A stretch of DNA of 64,000 bases, taken from assembly GCA_963667375.1 (NCBI GenBank), contig OY763323.1:62001-126000 (forward strand). The letters run 5' to 3'. Source of the DNA: G963556115 sp963667375. Lineage in GTDB: Bacteria > Planctomycetota > SZUA-567. Positions 35,371 through 44,222 of the stretch are shown here, in pieces. The notes beneath the pieces are model-generated. The model worked only from the letters and a program-made list of their open reading frames with translations. It had not been told where the DNA came from and did not search any database. The position numbers were made by a program, and so were the translations under genes. The stretch's first letter is position 1. Each line of letters begins with the position of its first letter.

Positions 35371-35397
35371 AAGACCGTGTTCCCCACGGTCTTTTAT
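35371..35397 (+). terminator. Terminator of the hsp20 operon
   Basis: AAGACCGTG (35371-35379) and CACGGTCTT (35385-35393) form a 9-bp stem followed by TTATTATTTT. Confidence 0.8.
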
Positions 35398-35478
35398 TAT
35401 TTTAGATACATATATACAACAGCCGGAAGCGACACTATTCCAGCTTCCGCCGTGATATCCCAAACACCGATACAGTTG

Positions 35479-36573
35479 TTATCCCGCCTGGGCTCCGTGC
35501 TGCATCTGACTCAACCTTTTCTGCTGCTCACTCTCACCACGGCGCAACAGCTGTATCACCTCAGACGCGAGATTGCGCCCGCCCGCAGCGCTCTGACGGT
35601 GGCGGAGCACATACTCCAGCGGTGTCAGACCGGCCTCATTGCGGATATCGACATTGGCCTTACTCGCCAGCAATTCCCCGATTACGCTGAGCGGATAGAA
35701 TCCATACTCCTGCCGGTACTCTGACGTTGCCAGTCGTACCGCCAGGTGCAGTGCCGTATTCCCGTCCCAGTCGATGGCATTGACGTCACACCCGCTGGCA
35801 AGCAGATAGAAGACGATGAGCGAGGTGCTCCGGTCCGGCACATTCGCCGCCGCCAGCTGGAGTACGGTTCTGCCGCGGTCATATCGTCCGGCAAGATACG
35901 CTCCGGAATCGACCAGATAACGAACCCCGTCATAATTATTGACCGCGATGGCGGCGCACAGCGGCGAGGTCGTACCGCCGCCATACTCCGCATTGATATT
36001 GGCGCCGAGACTGCGGAAGCGCTCCATTATCTCGATATTGGGAGACTTCGCCGCCCGCAGCAGCAGCACATTCAGCATCTCGGAATAGAGATTATGCACC
36101 ACCTCAGCCTCCGGATTCTGCGCGGCACAGGCAAGGAGAGCGTAGGCCGGATAGACATGCTCCGGCAGCTCCAGCTCACGCAGCATTCTGATGAGCTTAT
36201 AACTAGCGTTATAACTGAGCGCATAGTAAAGCGGAGTTTCCGGTATAAAATCCCTGAATCCCGTCTTCTCCCTTACTCCCTCCGCCTTCAGCTCAGCTCC
36301 CGCCGCGACCAGCAGCTGTATCAGACGCGGATCCGAGCTGTAACTGACCGCAATTTTAATCGGCTTCAACCTCTGCTCATCGGGACTGCTGATATTTCCA
36401 CCCGAATCCAGCAGCTGATTCAGGCGTATAATCTCTTCATAGCCGTCACTGCGCACCACATCCGGAATCTCCAGTTCACCCCGCTCAACCTTGATCTCCT
36501 TCGCCTGCCCTGAAATAACCTCCAAACAGTACAACCCCAACACCGCCACCACACTTGAAAAAATATTCACCAT
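35479..36573 (-). CDS. Secreted or periplasmic ankyrin-repeat protein
   Basis: 364 residues from the ATG at 36573 (GGAGGAGTG in front; the longer frame to 36681 has none). The N-terminus MVNIFSSVVAVLGLYCLEV is a signal peptide or anchor, cleaved perhaps near GQA-KE. Ankyrin repeats follow from about residue 70: RLIQLLVAAGAELKA, TPLYYALSYNASYKLIRML, SPLCAAIAVNNYDGVRYLVDSGA, NTALHLAVRL and LTPLEYVLRH. Ankyrin proteins bind other proteins; its partner is unknown. It lies alone between hsp20 and the Sel1 cluster. Confidence 0.85.
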   Translation of the reverse strand: MVNIFSSVVAVLGLYCLEVISGQAKEIKVERGELEIPDVVRSDGYEEIIRLNQLLDSGGNISSPDEQRLKPIKIAVSYSSDPRLIQLLVAAGAELKAEGVREKTGFRDFIPETPLYYALSYNASYKLIRMLRELELPEHVYPAYALLACAAQNPEAEVVHNLYSEMLNVLLLRAAKSPNIEIMERFRSLGANINAEYGGGTTSPLCAAIAVNNYDGVRYLVDSGAYLAGRYDRGRTVLQLAAANVPDRSTSLIVFYLLASGCDVNAIDWDGNTALHLAVRLATSEYRQEYGFYPLSVIGELLASKANVDIRNEAGLTPLEYVLRHRQSAAGGRNLASEVIQLLRRGESEQQKRLSQMQHGAQAG

Positions 36574-37114
36574 CACTCCTCCAACACAACAGTAGCAAGA
36601 AACCTGTTCAGAAATCGCACTTTCCCCAAAAAATACATTTCTGTAACCCCAACTGCAGCACAGATAAGAGGTTATAGACAAATTATCGGACCCAACCCCA
36701 TTTTATCGGACACTGCACACTACCTACTTACAGTTATAGTTGGTTTCCTTTCAATTATTTTCTATTTTTATTTTCTGGCACCACCGGTAGCGCCCGACAC
36801 GCTCAACCCTTCACCCGCCGCACACGCCTCACGCCCCACACAGACCATAACCTCAGTAATTACATAATATTACATCCTCTAAAATAATCTTCCCCCGGCA
36901 AACCATCTGCCTGACACCAGCCACCCGGCATTCACCACTACTGCCGCTAATAAAAAACACCCGGTCCCATTACCCGTTCCCGGCCGCCAGCGCTGCTGCC
37001 GCTTACAGCGACCCTCCTGCCGCCGCCCCTGATTCATTCCCACTTTTCAGAATAGCTCCCGCCTAGACAACGCCGAGCCCCTGACAGACACACAACAACC
37101 CATGCCAAATACAA
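36574..37114. other. 541-base intergenic region before the Sel1 cluster
   Basis: No gene is supported. A TTATCGGAC motif is repeated (about 36683 and 36705), and the rest is C-rich on the + strand. It ends at the first copy of the repeated Sel1 promoter. Confidence 0.4.
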
Positions 37115-37147
37115 TTGACACCGCTGGCATTATATGTACTATATAAA
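37115..37147 (+). promoter_or_regulatory. Repeated promoter of Sel1 gene copy 1
   Basis: A perfect TTGACA (37115-37120) is followed by TACTAT 16 bases on (or TATATA 19 bases on). The same block, with only a few changes, precedes copies 2 (from 38132) and 3 (from 39148), each 81 bases before the ATG. This -35 box also produces a misleading in-frame TTG that would extend each protein by 27 residues. Confidence 0.6.
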
Positions 37148-37195
37148 TTCTTATTAATCTTACAAGTTACCCCAGCTCAAAGTAAAGGCTGCCAG

Positions 37196-38044
37196 ATGCC
37201 CAAAAAATCACCGGCTAAAATTATTATTACCACTCTCACCGTCCTCCTGCTCCTCTCAGCCCTGGTATATCTGATAAAAGTCAAATCTTATGACCCCTAC
37301 GTCATCAGATCCGATTATGAACTCCTTAGAAATGCCAATCAGGTTAGCCCCGCAGAATACGCGGAACTGGCACAAACTCACAACCCTGCCGCTGACAGCC
37401 GCATACCTGAAGCCGCGGTAGAAATCATGGAAGAAGCCGAACGCGGTGACGCCGAAGCCCAACTTACTGTCGGCAAAACTCTACTGGAGGCCGGTTCATA
37501 CACCTCGGCAGAAAAATTCCTCACCCGCTCCGCCGAACAAGGTAATGCCGCAGCACAGAATTTACTTGGTGATATGTATGCAAAAGGGACCGGAGGAGAG
37601 CAGAATTTTAATAAGGCGTTTAAATGGTATCGTCTGGCGGCTAAACAGGGAAATACCGAAGCTCAATCAGCCTTAGGAATATTGTTCTATTTGTACAAAA
37701 TAGGAAGAACCAATAATACAGATGTGGAACAACTTGATCAAAAAGAAATATATAACTGGCTGCTGCAAGCGGCAGAAAAAGGAAATTCTCCCGCAGAAGC
37801 GACACTAGGAATAATCTATTTTAAAGGATATTTAGAAAAACCTGATTATCAGCTTGCTCTCAAATGGTTTGAAAAAGCCGCAAAACAAAACAACCCTGAT
37901 GCACAGACATTTCTTGGAGCGATGTACGAATATGGCTTAGGGATACCGGTAGATCTAAAGAAAGCAAAACAATTATACATCAAAGCCGCAGCTCAAGGAA
38001 TTAAAATCGCCGCCGAACAACTCAAAACAGATAAATTCAAATAA
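37196..38044 (+). CDS. Membrane-anchored Sel1-repeat protein, copy 1
   Basis: 282 residues from the ATG at 37196 (AAAGG in front). A single N-terminal membrane anchor (about 8-27, IIITTLTVLLLLSALVYLI) without a lipobox leaves the rest in the periplasm. From about residue 78 there are Sel1/TPR-like 36-residue repeats with the A-x-x-x-L-G-x-x-Y-x-x-G-x-G signature (AAAQNLLGDMYAKGTG, AEATLGIIYFKGYL, AQTFLGAMYEYGLGI). Sel1 proteins are protein-binding scaffolds, and some are immunity proteins. It ends in LKTDKFK like its copies. Confidence 0.88.
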   Translation: MPKKSPAKIIITTLTVLLLLSALVYLIKVKSYDPYVIRSDYELLRNANQVSPAEYAELAQTHNPAADSRIPEAAVEIMEEAERGDAEAQLTVGKTLLEAGSYTSAEKFLTRSAEQGNAAAQNLLGDMYAKGTGGEQNFNKAFKWYRLAAKQGNTEAQSALGILFYLYKIGRTNNTDVEQLDQKEIYNWLLQAAEKGNSPAEATLGIIYFKGYLEKPDYQLALKWFEKAAKQNNPDAQTFLGAMYEYGLGIPVDLKKAKQLYIKAAAQGIKIAAEQLKTDKFK

Positions 38045-38212
38045 CCTCATATACTACTATAATTAGAACAAAACCTTAAAATTGCACAATACCTGACCCT
38101 ACCTACCACAGCAATTCACCAAACCCAATAGTTGACACCATCAGCATTATATGTACTATATAAATTCTTATTAATCTTACAAATTACCCCAGCTCATAGT
38201 AAAGGCTGCCAG

Positions 38213-39061
38213 ATGCCCAAAAAATCACCGGCTAAAATTATCATTACCACTCTCAGCGTCCTCCTACTCCTCTCAGCCCTGATATATCTGATAAAAGTCA
38301 AATCTTACGACCCCTACGTCCGCAGATCCGAGTATGGACTCCTTAGAAATGCCAATCAGGTTAGCCCCGCAGAATACGCGGAGCTGGCACAAACTCACAA
38401 CCCTGCCGCTGACAGCCGAATACCTGAAGCCGCGGTAAAAATCATGGAAGAAGCCGAACGCGGTGACGCCGAAGCCCAATTTACTGTCGGCAAAACTCTA
38501 CTGGAGGCCGGTTCATACACCTCGGCAGAAAAATTCCTCACCCGCTCCGCCGAACAGGGTAATGCCCCAGCACAGAAATTACTTGGTAATATGTATGCAA
38601 ACGGAACTGGGATAGGACAGAATTTTAATGAGGCATTTAGCTGGTATTATCTAGCAGCGAAACAGGGAAATACCGAAGCTCAGGCAGCCATGGGAATATT
38701 ATTCTATATATACAAAGTCAGGAGAACCAATAACACTGGCACGACACAGATTGATCCGAAAGAAATATATAACTGGTTATTGCAAGCAGCGGAAAAAGGA
38801 AATTCACCCGCAGAAATGGTACTAGGAAAAATATATTTAAATGGAGATATATGGGAACCTGATTACCAGCTTGCACTCCAATGGTTTGAAAAAGCCGTAG
38901 AACACAACAACACTGATGCTCAAATCTTTCTTGGAGCAATGTATGAGTATGGTGTCGCTGTCCCCATAGACCTCCAAAAGGCAAAAGAGCTATATATGAA
39001 AGCCGCAGCCCAAGGCTGTAGTTCAGCTATCAACCAACTCAAAACTGATAAATTCAAATAA
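38213..39061 (+). CDS. Membrane-anchored Sel1-repeat protein, copy 2
   Basis: 282 residues, the same length and layout as copy 1, with the ATG at 38213. The first 118 residues differ from copy 1 at only about ten positions; the repeat region is more diverged (for example AEMVLGKIYLNGDIWEPDY where copy 1 has AEATLGIIYFKGYLEKPDY). The final LKTDKFK is kept. The differences cluster on repeat surfaces, which suggests changed binding specificity; that is an inference. Confidence 0.88.
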   Translation: MPKKSPAKIIITTLSVLLLLSALIYLIKVKSYDPYVRRSEYGLLRNANQVSPAEYAELAQTHNPAADSRIPEAAVKIMEEAERGDAEAQFTVGKTLLEAGSYTSAEKFLTRSAEQGNAPAQKLLGNMYANGTGIGQNFNEAFSWYYLAAKQGNTEAQAAMGILFYIYKVRRTNNTGTTQIDPKEIYNWLLQAAEKGNSPAEMVLGKIYLNGDIWEPDYQLALQWFEKAVEHNNTDAQIFLGAMYEYGVAVPIDLQKAKELYMKAAAQGCSSAINQLKTDKFK

Positions 39062-39228
39062 CCTCATCTAATAATATAATTAAAATAAGACCATAAAATT
39101 GCCTAATACCAGCCCCTTCCTACCACAGCAATTCACCAACCCAACAGTTGACACCACCAGCATTATATGTACTATATAAATTCTCATTAATCTTACAAAT
39201 TACCCCAGCTCATAGCAAAGGCTGCCAG

Positions 39229-40401
39229 ATGCCCAAAAAATCACCGGCTAAAATTATTATTACCACTCTCACCGTCCTCCTGCTCCTCTCAGCCCTGGTA
39301 TATCTGATAAAAGTCAAATCTTATGCCCCCTACGTCATCAGATCCGATTATGAACTCCTTAGAAATGCCAATCAGGTTAGCCCCGCAGAATACGCGGAAC
39401 TGGCACAAACTCACAACCCTGCCGCTGACAGCCGCATACCTGAAGCCGCGGTAGAAATCATGGAAGAAGCCGAACGCGGTGACGCCGAAGCCCAATTTAC
39501 TGTCGGCAAAACTCTACTGGAGGCCGGTTCATACACCTCGGCAAAAAAATTCCTCACCCGCTCCGCCGAACAGGGTAATGCCACCGCTCAAAAACTACTT
39601 GGAGATTTATACTATGAAGGAAACGTCATAAAACAAGATTATACCGCCGCCGCCAAGTGGTATAAACTGGCAGCAGATCAGGGAAACCCAGAAGCTCAGG
39701 GCAACATGGGCGGTTTTTATATAAACGGAATAGGTGTTGAGCAGGATTTCCAGCAAGCTTATATATTGCTGCAGCAGGCAGCAGAAAAGGATGTTGTATT
39801 TGCAAAAGCACTATTAGGGATGCTATATTTAAAGGGTATTTCTGGGCAGCCTGATTACCCAAATGCCCTAAAATGGCTGGAGCAAGCCGCAGATCAAAAT
39901 TTCCCTGTTGCTCAAAGGTTACTCGGTGATCTCTATACAACCGGAACCGGAGTGAAGCAGAATTATAACGAAGCTATTAAATGGCATCTTCTGGCGGCAA
40001 AACAGGGAAACACCGAATCCCAGACCGCCCTTGGAGTATTGTTCTATATATACAAAGTAGGAAGGACAAATACCTCTGGCAACACACAGCTTGATCAACA
40101 GGAAATATATAACTGGCTGCTACAAGCAGCAGGAAAAGGGAGCTCACCCGCAGAAGTAGTACTTGGAACAATCTATTTAAATGGAGAATTAGGAAAAACT
40201 GATTATCAACTTGCACTCGATTGGTTTAATAGAGCAGTTAAACACAACAATTCAGATGCTCAAACATTTCTCGGCGAAATGTACGAAGATGGTTTAGGGG
40301 TACCAATTGATCTCAAGAAGGCAAAAGAGCTCTATACCCACGCTGCGGCTCAAGGGAGTTTAACCGCAGCAGAACACCTCAAAGCAGATAAATTCAAATA
40401 A
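39229..40401 (+). CDS. Membrane-anchored Sel1-repeat protein, copy 3 (expanded)
   Basis: 390 residues, ATG at 39229. The N-terminal anchor and leader are almost identical to copy 1. It is exactly 108 residues longer than the other copies, which equals three extra 36-residue Sel1 repeats. The added block lies just after the constant region (about 122-229, LGDLYYEGNVIKQDYTAA to QNFPVAQRLLGDLYTTG). It ends in LKADKFK. Repeat gain or loss by recombination between tandem units is the simplest explanation. Confidence 0.88.
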   Translation: MPKKSPAKIIITTLTVLLLLSALVYLIKVKSYAPYVIRSDYELLRNANQVSPAEYAELAQTHNPAADSRIPEAAVEIMEEAERGDAEAQFTVGKTLLEAGSYTSAKKFLTRSAEQGNATAQKLLGDLYYEGNVIKQDYTAAAKWYKLAADQGNPEAQGNMGGFYINGIGVEQDFQQAYILLQQAAEKDVVFAKALLGMLYLKGISGQPDYPNALKWLEQAADQNFPVAQRLLGDLYTTGTGVKQNYNEAIKWHLLAAKQGNTESQTALGVLFYIYKVGRTNTSGNTQLDQQEIYNWLLQAAGKGSSPAEVVLGTIYLNGELGKTDYQLALDWFNRAVKHNNSDAQTFLGEMYEDGLGVPIDLKKAKELYTHAAAQGSLTAAEHLKADKFK

Positions 40402-40555
40402 CCATATATATAAATATAAACTTATTAATTAAGCATAATCTATACCTGACAACTATAATTATCTATTAAATCATATTCAGATTTTGATCTAAAATTATAT
40501 CTAGCGATAAGCGTATTAAGACATATTACCGCTAGATTATCTGAATTTCAAATTT

Positions 40556-41146
40556 TTACTTATTATATATATCCCTATATTCCATATTTGACACACGATT
40601 ATCATTATGAATTTTGTCTCTAAAATTATTAGCTTTACTTTCAGTTTCAGAACTAACATTCATCTTTTTTAAACCATCATCTAAAGACTTCACATAAGCA
40701 TAATACGAGGAGACCATTGTTGCCGTTTTATCAGCAAGAATAAAACCTAGTTGATTCCACTGCTGTTGTGAAATCTCATCCTGTGATAGCCCCTGTTCCT
40801 TCCCTATCACCTCAATTCCAAGATGATCGGCATACATTTTAAGAAGCTCTAATAGTATAACTCCACTGGTAACCTCGACCTCGGCAAGAGTAATTATCGG
40901 TGTTGCCTCAGCCGCAACGACTCCGGCGGTCGCATAGCCACCGGTCTCGGAAACTGAGGATAGCAGATTTCCGCCTCTCGCACCCAGCGGACTCAGCCCT
41001 ATAGCATTGCCGTACTGTATAGCGCGACTTATTCTCTCAGCCTCACGAATATACTCCCGCCCGCACGCCGGATCATAAAGACCGACCAGCGCACCATATA
41101 ATCTTCTGCCGGCGACCGCAATACCACCCTGAATATTATATGACAA
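40556..41146 (-). CDS. Uncharacterised protein of mixed composition, possible effector remnant
   Basis: 196 residues from a TTG at 41146 (AAAAGG eight bases before it). The frame stays open upstream for 17 more sense codons to a TAA, so the gene may be truncated at its 5' end. The N-terminal half (to about 90) is Gly/Ala-rich and GC-rich; the C-terminal half is AT-rich, charged and helical (LSQDEISQQQWNQLGFILAD). No family is recognised. Such a GC-to-AT switch is common where a toxin domain has been swapped onto a carrier. It faces the Sel1 genes tail to tail, 154 bases away. Confidence 0.5.
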   Translation of the reverse strand: MSYNIQGGIAVAGRRLYGALVGLYDPACGREYIREAERISRAIQYGNAIGLSPLGARGGNLLSSVSETGGYATAGVVAAEATPIITLAEVEVTSGVILLELLKMYADHLGIEVIGKEQGLSQDEISQQQWNQLGFILADKTATMVSSYYAYVKSLDDGLKKMNVSSETESKANNFRDKIHNDNRVSNMEYRDIYNK

Positions 41147-41282
41147 GCTGTACCTTTTGAGCAGCTCCGCATCCTTCTTATGAGCCGAATAAAAGACTAG
41201 ACAGTCCTTCCCCCGCGCAATTTACTCACCAAACTTCCGGACAAACTCTTCTGGATTATACGGGCACAAAAATCAGACAAAA

Positions 41283-41306
41283 AAAGCAGGGAGCACCTGC
41301 TCCCTG
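41283..41306 (-). terminator. Terminator of the pdxJ operon
   Basis: GCAGGGAGCA and TGCTCCCTGC form a 10-bp stem around two bases, and the minus strand continues with a T-run. It ends the ruvC-to-pdxJ transcript. Confidence 0.8.
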
Positions 41307-41347
41307 CCATTACCAAGACAAACTAAAAATCTACTCCGCCGCTGCAG

Positions 41348-42079
41348 TTACAGACGCTCGCCCAGCGTAATCGCCTCACGCATCTCCCGTACCGCCTTGG
41401 GCAGACCGACCATTACCGCCCGGCTGATAATACAGTGCCCGATATTCAGCTCATGCATCTCCTTGATCGCCGCGATGTCAGCGACATTGTGATAGGTCAG
41501 ACCATGCCCGGCATTCACCAGCATCCCGTGACGACCGGCGGCATGAGAGGCGATAATCAGCTTCTCCAGCTCGCTCTCACGCGACTTGTCATCGGAGAAC
41601 CAGTTGGCGTAGGTTCCGGTATGCAGCTCGATAATGCCGGCACCGCTCTGGTGTGCCGCCTCGATCTGCTCCAGCTCCGGATCGATAAAGAGACTTACCG
41701 CGATCTCCGCCTCACGGAAGCGCTGCACCACCTCACGGGTACGTTCAAGCTGTCCGGCGACGTCCAGACCGCCCTCGGTGGTGATCTCTTCCCGCTTCTC
41801 CGGCACCAGTGTCACCTGATTCGGCTTGACCTCCAGCGCGATTCCGATAATCTCATCCGACATACCCATCTCAAGATTGAGCTTGGTCGTTATGGTTTCA
41901 CGGAGTATGCGCAGATCCCGATCCTGAATATGCCGTCTGTCCTCGCGCAGATGAATTGTAATCGAATCCGCCCCGTTCTTCTCGGCAATGAACGCCGCTT
42001 CCACCGGATCAGGCTCATAGGTCTTACGCGCCTGCCTTATTGTTGCCACATGATCAATATTCACACCCAGTTTAACCAT
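41348..42079 (-). CDS. pdxJ: Pyridoxine 5'-phosphate synthase
   Basis: 243-residue TIM-barrel enzyme that condenses 1-deoxyxylulose-5-phosphate with 3-amino-2-oxopropyl phosphate to form pyridoxine phosphate, in the DXP-dependent B6 route. VKLGVNIDHVATIRQAR, DSITIHLREDRRHIQD, NLEMGMSDEI, ELHTGTYAN and NAGHGLTYHN are the conserved active-site segments. The ATG at 42079 has AAAGGA seven bases before it; a TTG six bases upstream is not used here. Last gene of a run with thiE, a transglutaminase-like gene and ruvC. Confidence 0.95.
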   Translation of the reverse strand: MVKLGVNIDHVATIRQARKTYEPDPVEAAFIAEKNGADSITIHLREDRRHIQDRDLRILRETITTKLNLEMGMSDEIIGIALEVKPNQVTLVPEKREEITTEGGLDVAGQLERTREVVQRFREAEIAVSLFIDPELEQIEAAHQSGAGIIELHTGTYANWFSDDKSRESELEKLIIASHAAGRHGMLVNAGHGLTYHNVADIAAIKEMHELNIGHCIISRAVMVGLPKAVREMREAITLGERL

Positions 42080-42203
42080 AATCAAATCCTTTCAGTATAT
42101 TAACGCTCACCGGACTCTACCTGTCCGCCGAGGATTATCCATTATTGCCGTTACTCCCGCAGAGATTCCGCCCAGACCGCCGCCAGTACCGCAACAGCCG
42201 CTC

Positions 42204-43265
42204 TTACCCGCGCGCCTTGATAATCTGCTCCTTGAACCACGCCGCCTCCGCAGCGATATCTTTGGCATTGATGATCGCCGTACAGACAGCCACCGCCCGG
42301 GCTCCGGCGTCCAGCACACCCGCCAGCGTGTCACGGTTTATCGAGCCAATACAGAAATACGGAACCTTTGCATTCTGTGCCGCCCAGCTCACATACTCCA
42401 GACCTACCGCCGCCCGGTGCTGCTTGGTGTTTGTCGGATACACCGGCCCGACCCCGATATAATCGGCCCCGTCGAGGTACGCCTGTTCGGCGAATTCCGG
42501 CGCAGAGGTACTCTTACCGACAATCTTCTCCTCACCCATTATCCGCTTACAGAGATTTACCGGCAGATCACCCTGTCCGGTATGGATACCGTCGGCACCG
42601 ACCAGCGAGGCGATATGCGGGCGGTCATTGAGTATCAGGAGCGCCTTACCCGCGCACATCTCGCGCATCTTCAGCGCCAGTTCATAAAACTCACCATCCT
42701 CCATATCCTTCTCACGCATCTGAATGATATCCGCACCGCCGGCTACCGCTTCACGGCAGGCCGTCAGGGCATCGGTAGAGCTCAAACTTCCGGTCACCAG
42801 CACATACAGTGCCGCTTCCTGTAATTTTTTATTCACCTCATTACCTCCTAACAAGTCTTTCTCTATAGTATACACTCTGTAACGTATTCCTTCAAAAACA
42901 CTCCCCGCCTCAGGGCTTACCGTCTTACTGTACTCCTCCAGCACCCGCAGCGCCTGCTGCAGACGTTTCAGACTCGCCTTGACCACCGCCAGAATCGATG
43001 CGCGCACGCCCTCGGTAGCGGTGGAGATCCCGGTACCGATATCCCCGACAGTATCCCGGTGCCGCAGCAGGCGGTTGCCTACAGCAGCATACAGCAGCTC
43101 CTCGGCCTGCTGAAAGCCATGGCGCAACTCCTTGAGTTCACGTGACATCCGTTCATCCTCAAGCACAAAACGCACATACTCCTCGCAGACCCGCAGACCT
43201 TCCTGCGCCCGGTTCATATTCGCATCCAGAATCCGGCAGACCCCGCCGAGTTCGCTGTTATTCAT
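42204..43265 (-). CDS. thiE: Thiamine phosphate synthase with N-terminal ThiD2-like domain
   Basis: 353 residues. Residues 1 to about 140 (RILDANMNRAQEGLRVCEEYVRF ... SLKRLQQALRVLEEYSK) match the ThiD2 domain, which replaces ThiD in phosphorylating HMP-phosphate. Residues about 148-353 are ThiE, joining HMP-PP and thiazole phosphate, with IIQMREKDM, LILNDRPH, GIHTGQGDLP and GVGPVYPTNTKQ. The fusion puts the last two pyrimidine steps on one chain and is known from cyanobacteria and Planctomycetes relatives. No TPP riboswitch or other thiamine gene is in the window. Confidence 0.9.
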   Translation of the reverse strand: MNNSELGGVCRILDANMNRAQEGLRVCEEYVRFVLEDERMSRELKELRHGFQQAEELLYAAVGNRLLRHRDTVGDIGTGISTATEGVRASILAVVKASLKRLQQALRVLEEYSKTVSPEAGSVFEGIRYRVYTIEKDLLGGNEVNKKLQEAALYVLVTGSLSSTDALTACREAVAGGADIIQMREKDMEDGEFYELALKMREMCAGKALLILNDRPHIASLVGADGIHTGQGDLPVNLCKRIMGEEKIVGKSTSAPEFAEQAYLDGADYIGVGPVYPTNTKQHRAAVGLEYVSWAAQNAKVPYFCIGSINRDTLAGVLDAGARAVAVCTAIINAKDIAAEAAWFKEQIIKARG

Positions 43266-43281
43266 CGTTGTATCCCTTCCT

Positions 43282-44220
43282 CTACCGGTTATCCCGGACC
43301 TTTACCCGCACCAGCACCCGGGCGCCGGAACCATGGCGCACCGTCCAGACATAGAGCATACCATCGCCAAGCTCCGGATCATTGCGCACCCTGGAAAAAG
43401 CCAGATATTTATTGTGCAGCAGTTCGAAACTGCCGAGCCCGAGATCCATATGCAGCGGATCGACAATAATCCAGCCCTTCTCCTTAATATAAACCTCAGC
43501 CCAGCTGTGCGGCGAGCATAACGGCCGGGTCAGCAGATAACCGCTCACATGCCGCGCCGGAATTTTAAACTGCCGGCAGAGCGTCACCAGCAGGTCGGTA
43601 TAGTCGGTACAGTCGCCCCGTCCCCGTTTCAAGGTCTCAGCCGCGCCGTACATCTTACGCGTTGACTTGGTACTCTCCAGATTCGCACAGACAAAGTCGA
43701 GAATCGCCCGCACCTGCTCAAGCTCATCCTCCCGGCTGCCGATCTGCCGAGCCGCCTGCCGGATTATACTGCTGTCGACATCCAGATACTCTTCACTCCC
43801 GGTATATTCCTTGCGTTCCTGCGCCGTCAGTTCCTCCGCAGCCGTCCTGGCGGCAAGAACCTGACGGGTAGTACTGAATTTCAGTGCCACCTCGACCTCG
43901 CGCTTGATATTTTTACCCTTGAAGCGCCAGCGCGCATAGCGGTTCCCGTTTTTACGGAAGATACTGCTCGGTGCCGGACTGAAGGTCACCGCTTCTATCT
44001 CCTGCTCTCCCGGAATACTCTGCGGCAGCAGGGAGACCAGATCAAAGGTAGTCTGCCAGGTTCCCTTCACCTCCAGCGAATAGTTCAGCGTCACCTCGCC
44101 ACTGCGCTGCGACCGGAGAAACTCCTTCTGCTCAAGCGCCCGGAGACTTCCCTGTAACCAGAGCACCAGCCCCGACAGGAACAGAAAACAATACAGACCG
44201 GAGAGCGACCGCCTTCCCAA
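43282..44220 (-). CDS. Secreted transglutaminase-like protein
   Basis: 312 residues. An N-terminal signal (about 8-27, GLYCFLFLSGLVLWLQGSL) is followed by a beta-rich domain and a transglutaminase/protease-like core: catalytic Cys in GRGDCTDYTDLLVTLCR, His in CSPHSWAEVYI and Asp in WIIVDPLH. The triad is intact. Bacterial members are periplasmic cysteine proteases, amidases or peptide handlers; the substrate is unknown. It ends 16 bases before the ThiD2-ThiE start and begins 2 bases after ruvC, so it is co-transcribed with housekeeping genes. Confidence 0.85.
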   Translation of the reverse strand: MGRRSLSGLYCFLFLSGLVLWLQGSLRALEQKEFLRSQRSGEVTLNYSLEVKGTWQTTFDLVSLLPQSIPGEQEIEAVTFSPAPSSIFRKNGNRYARWRFKGKNIKREVEVALKFSTTRQVLAARTAAEELTAQERKEYTGSEEYLDVDSSIIRQAARQIGSREDELEQVRAILDFVCANLESTKSTRKMYGAAETLKRGRGDCTDYTDLLVTLCRQFKIPARHVSGYLLTRPLCSPHSWAEVYIKEKGWIIVDPLHMDLGLGSFELLHNKYLAFSRVRNDPELGDGMLYVWTVRHGSGARVLVRVKVRDNR

Positions 44221-44222
44221 AA

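Larger units (their letters stand above)
37115..40404 (+). repeat. Tandem triplication of a promoter plus Sel1-repeat gene unit
   Basis: Three head-to-tail units begin at 37115, 38132 and 39148 (1017 and 1016 bases apart; the last is longer). Promoter, leader and about the first 350 coding bases are nearly identical, the 3' coding halves are clearly diverged, and the linkers between units are related (ACCACAGCAATTCACC occurs before units 2 and 3). Confidence 0.9.

Noticed and set aside
37115..37195. Extension of the Sel1 proteins by 27 residues from an upstream TTG
   Set aside because: The TTG is the first half of the TTGACA -35 box repeated before all three genes; the ATG downstream has the ribosome site and starts the membrane anchor.
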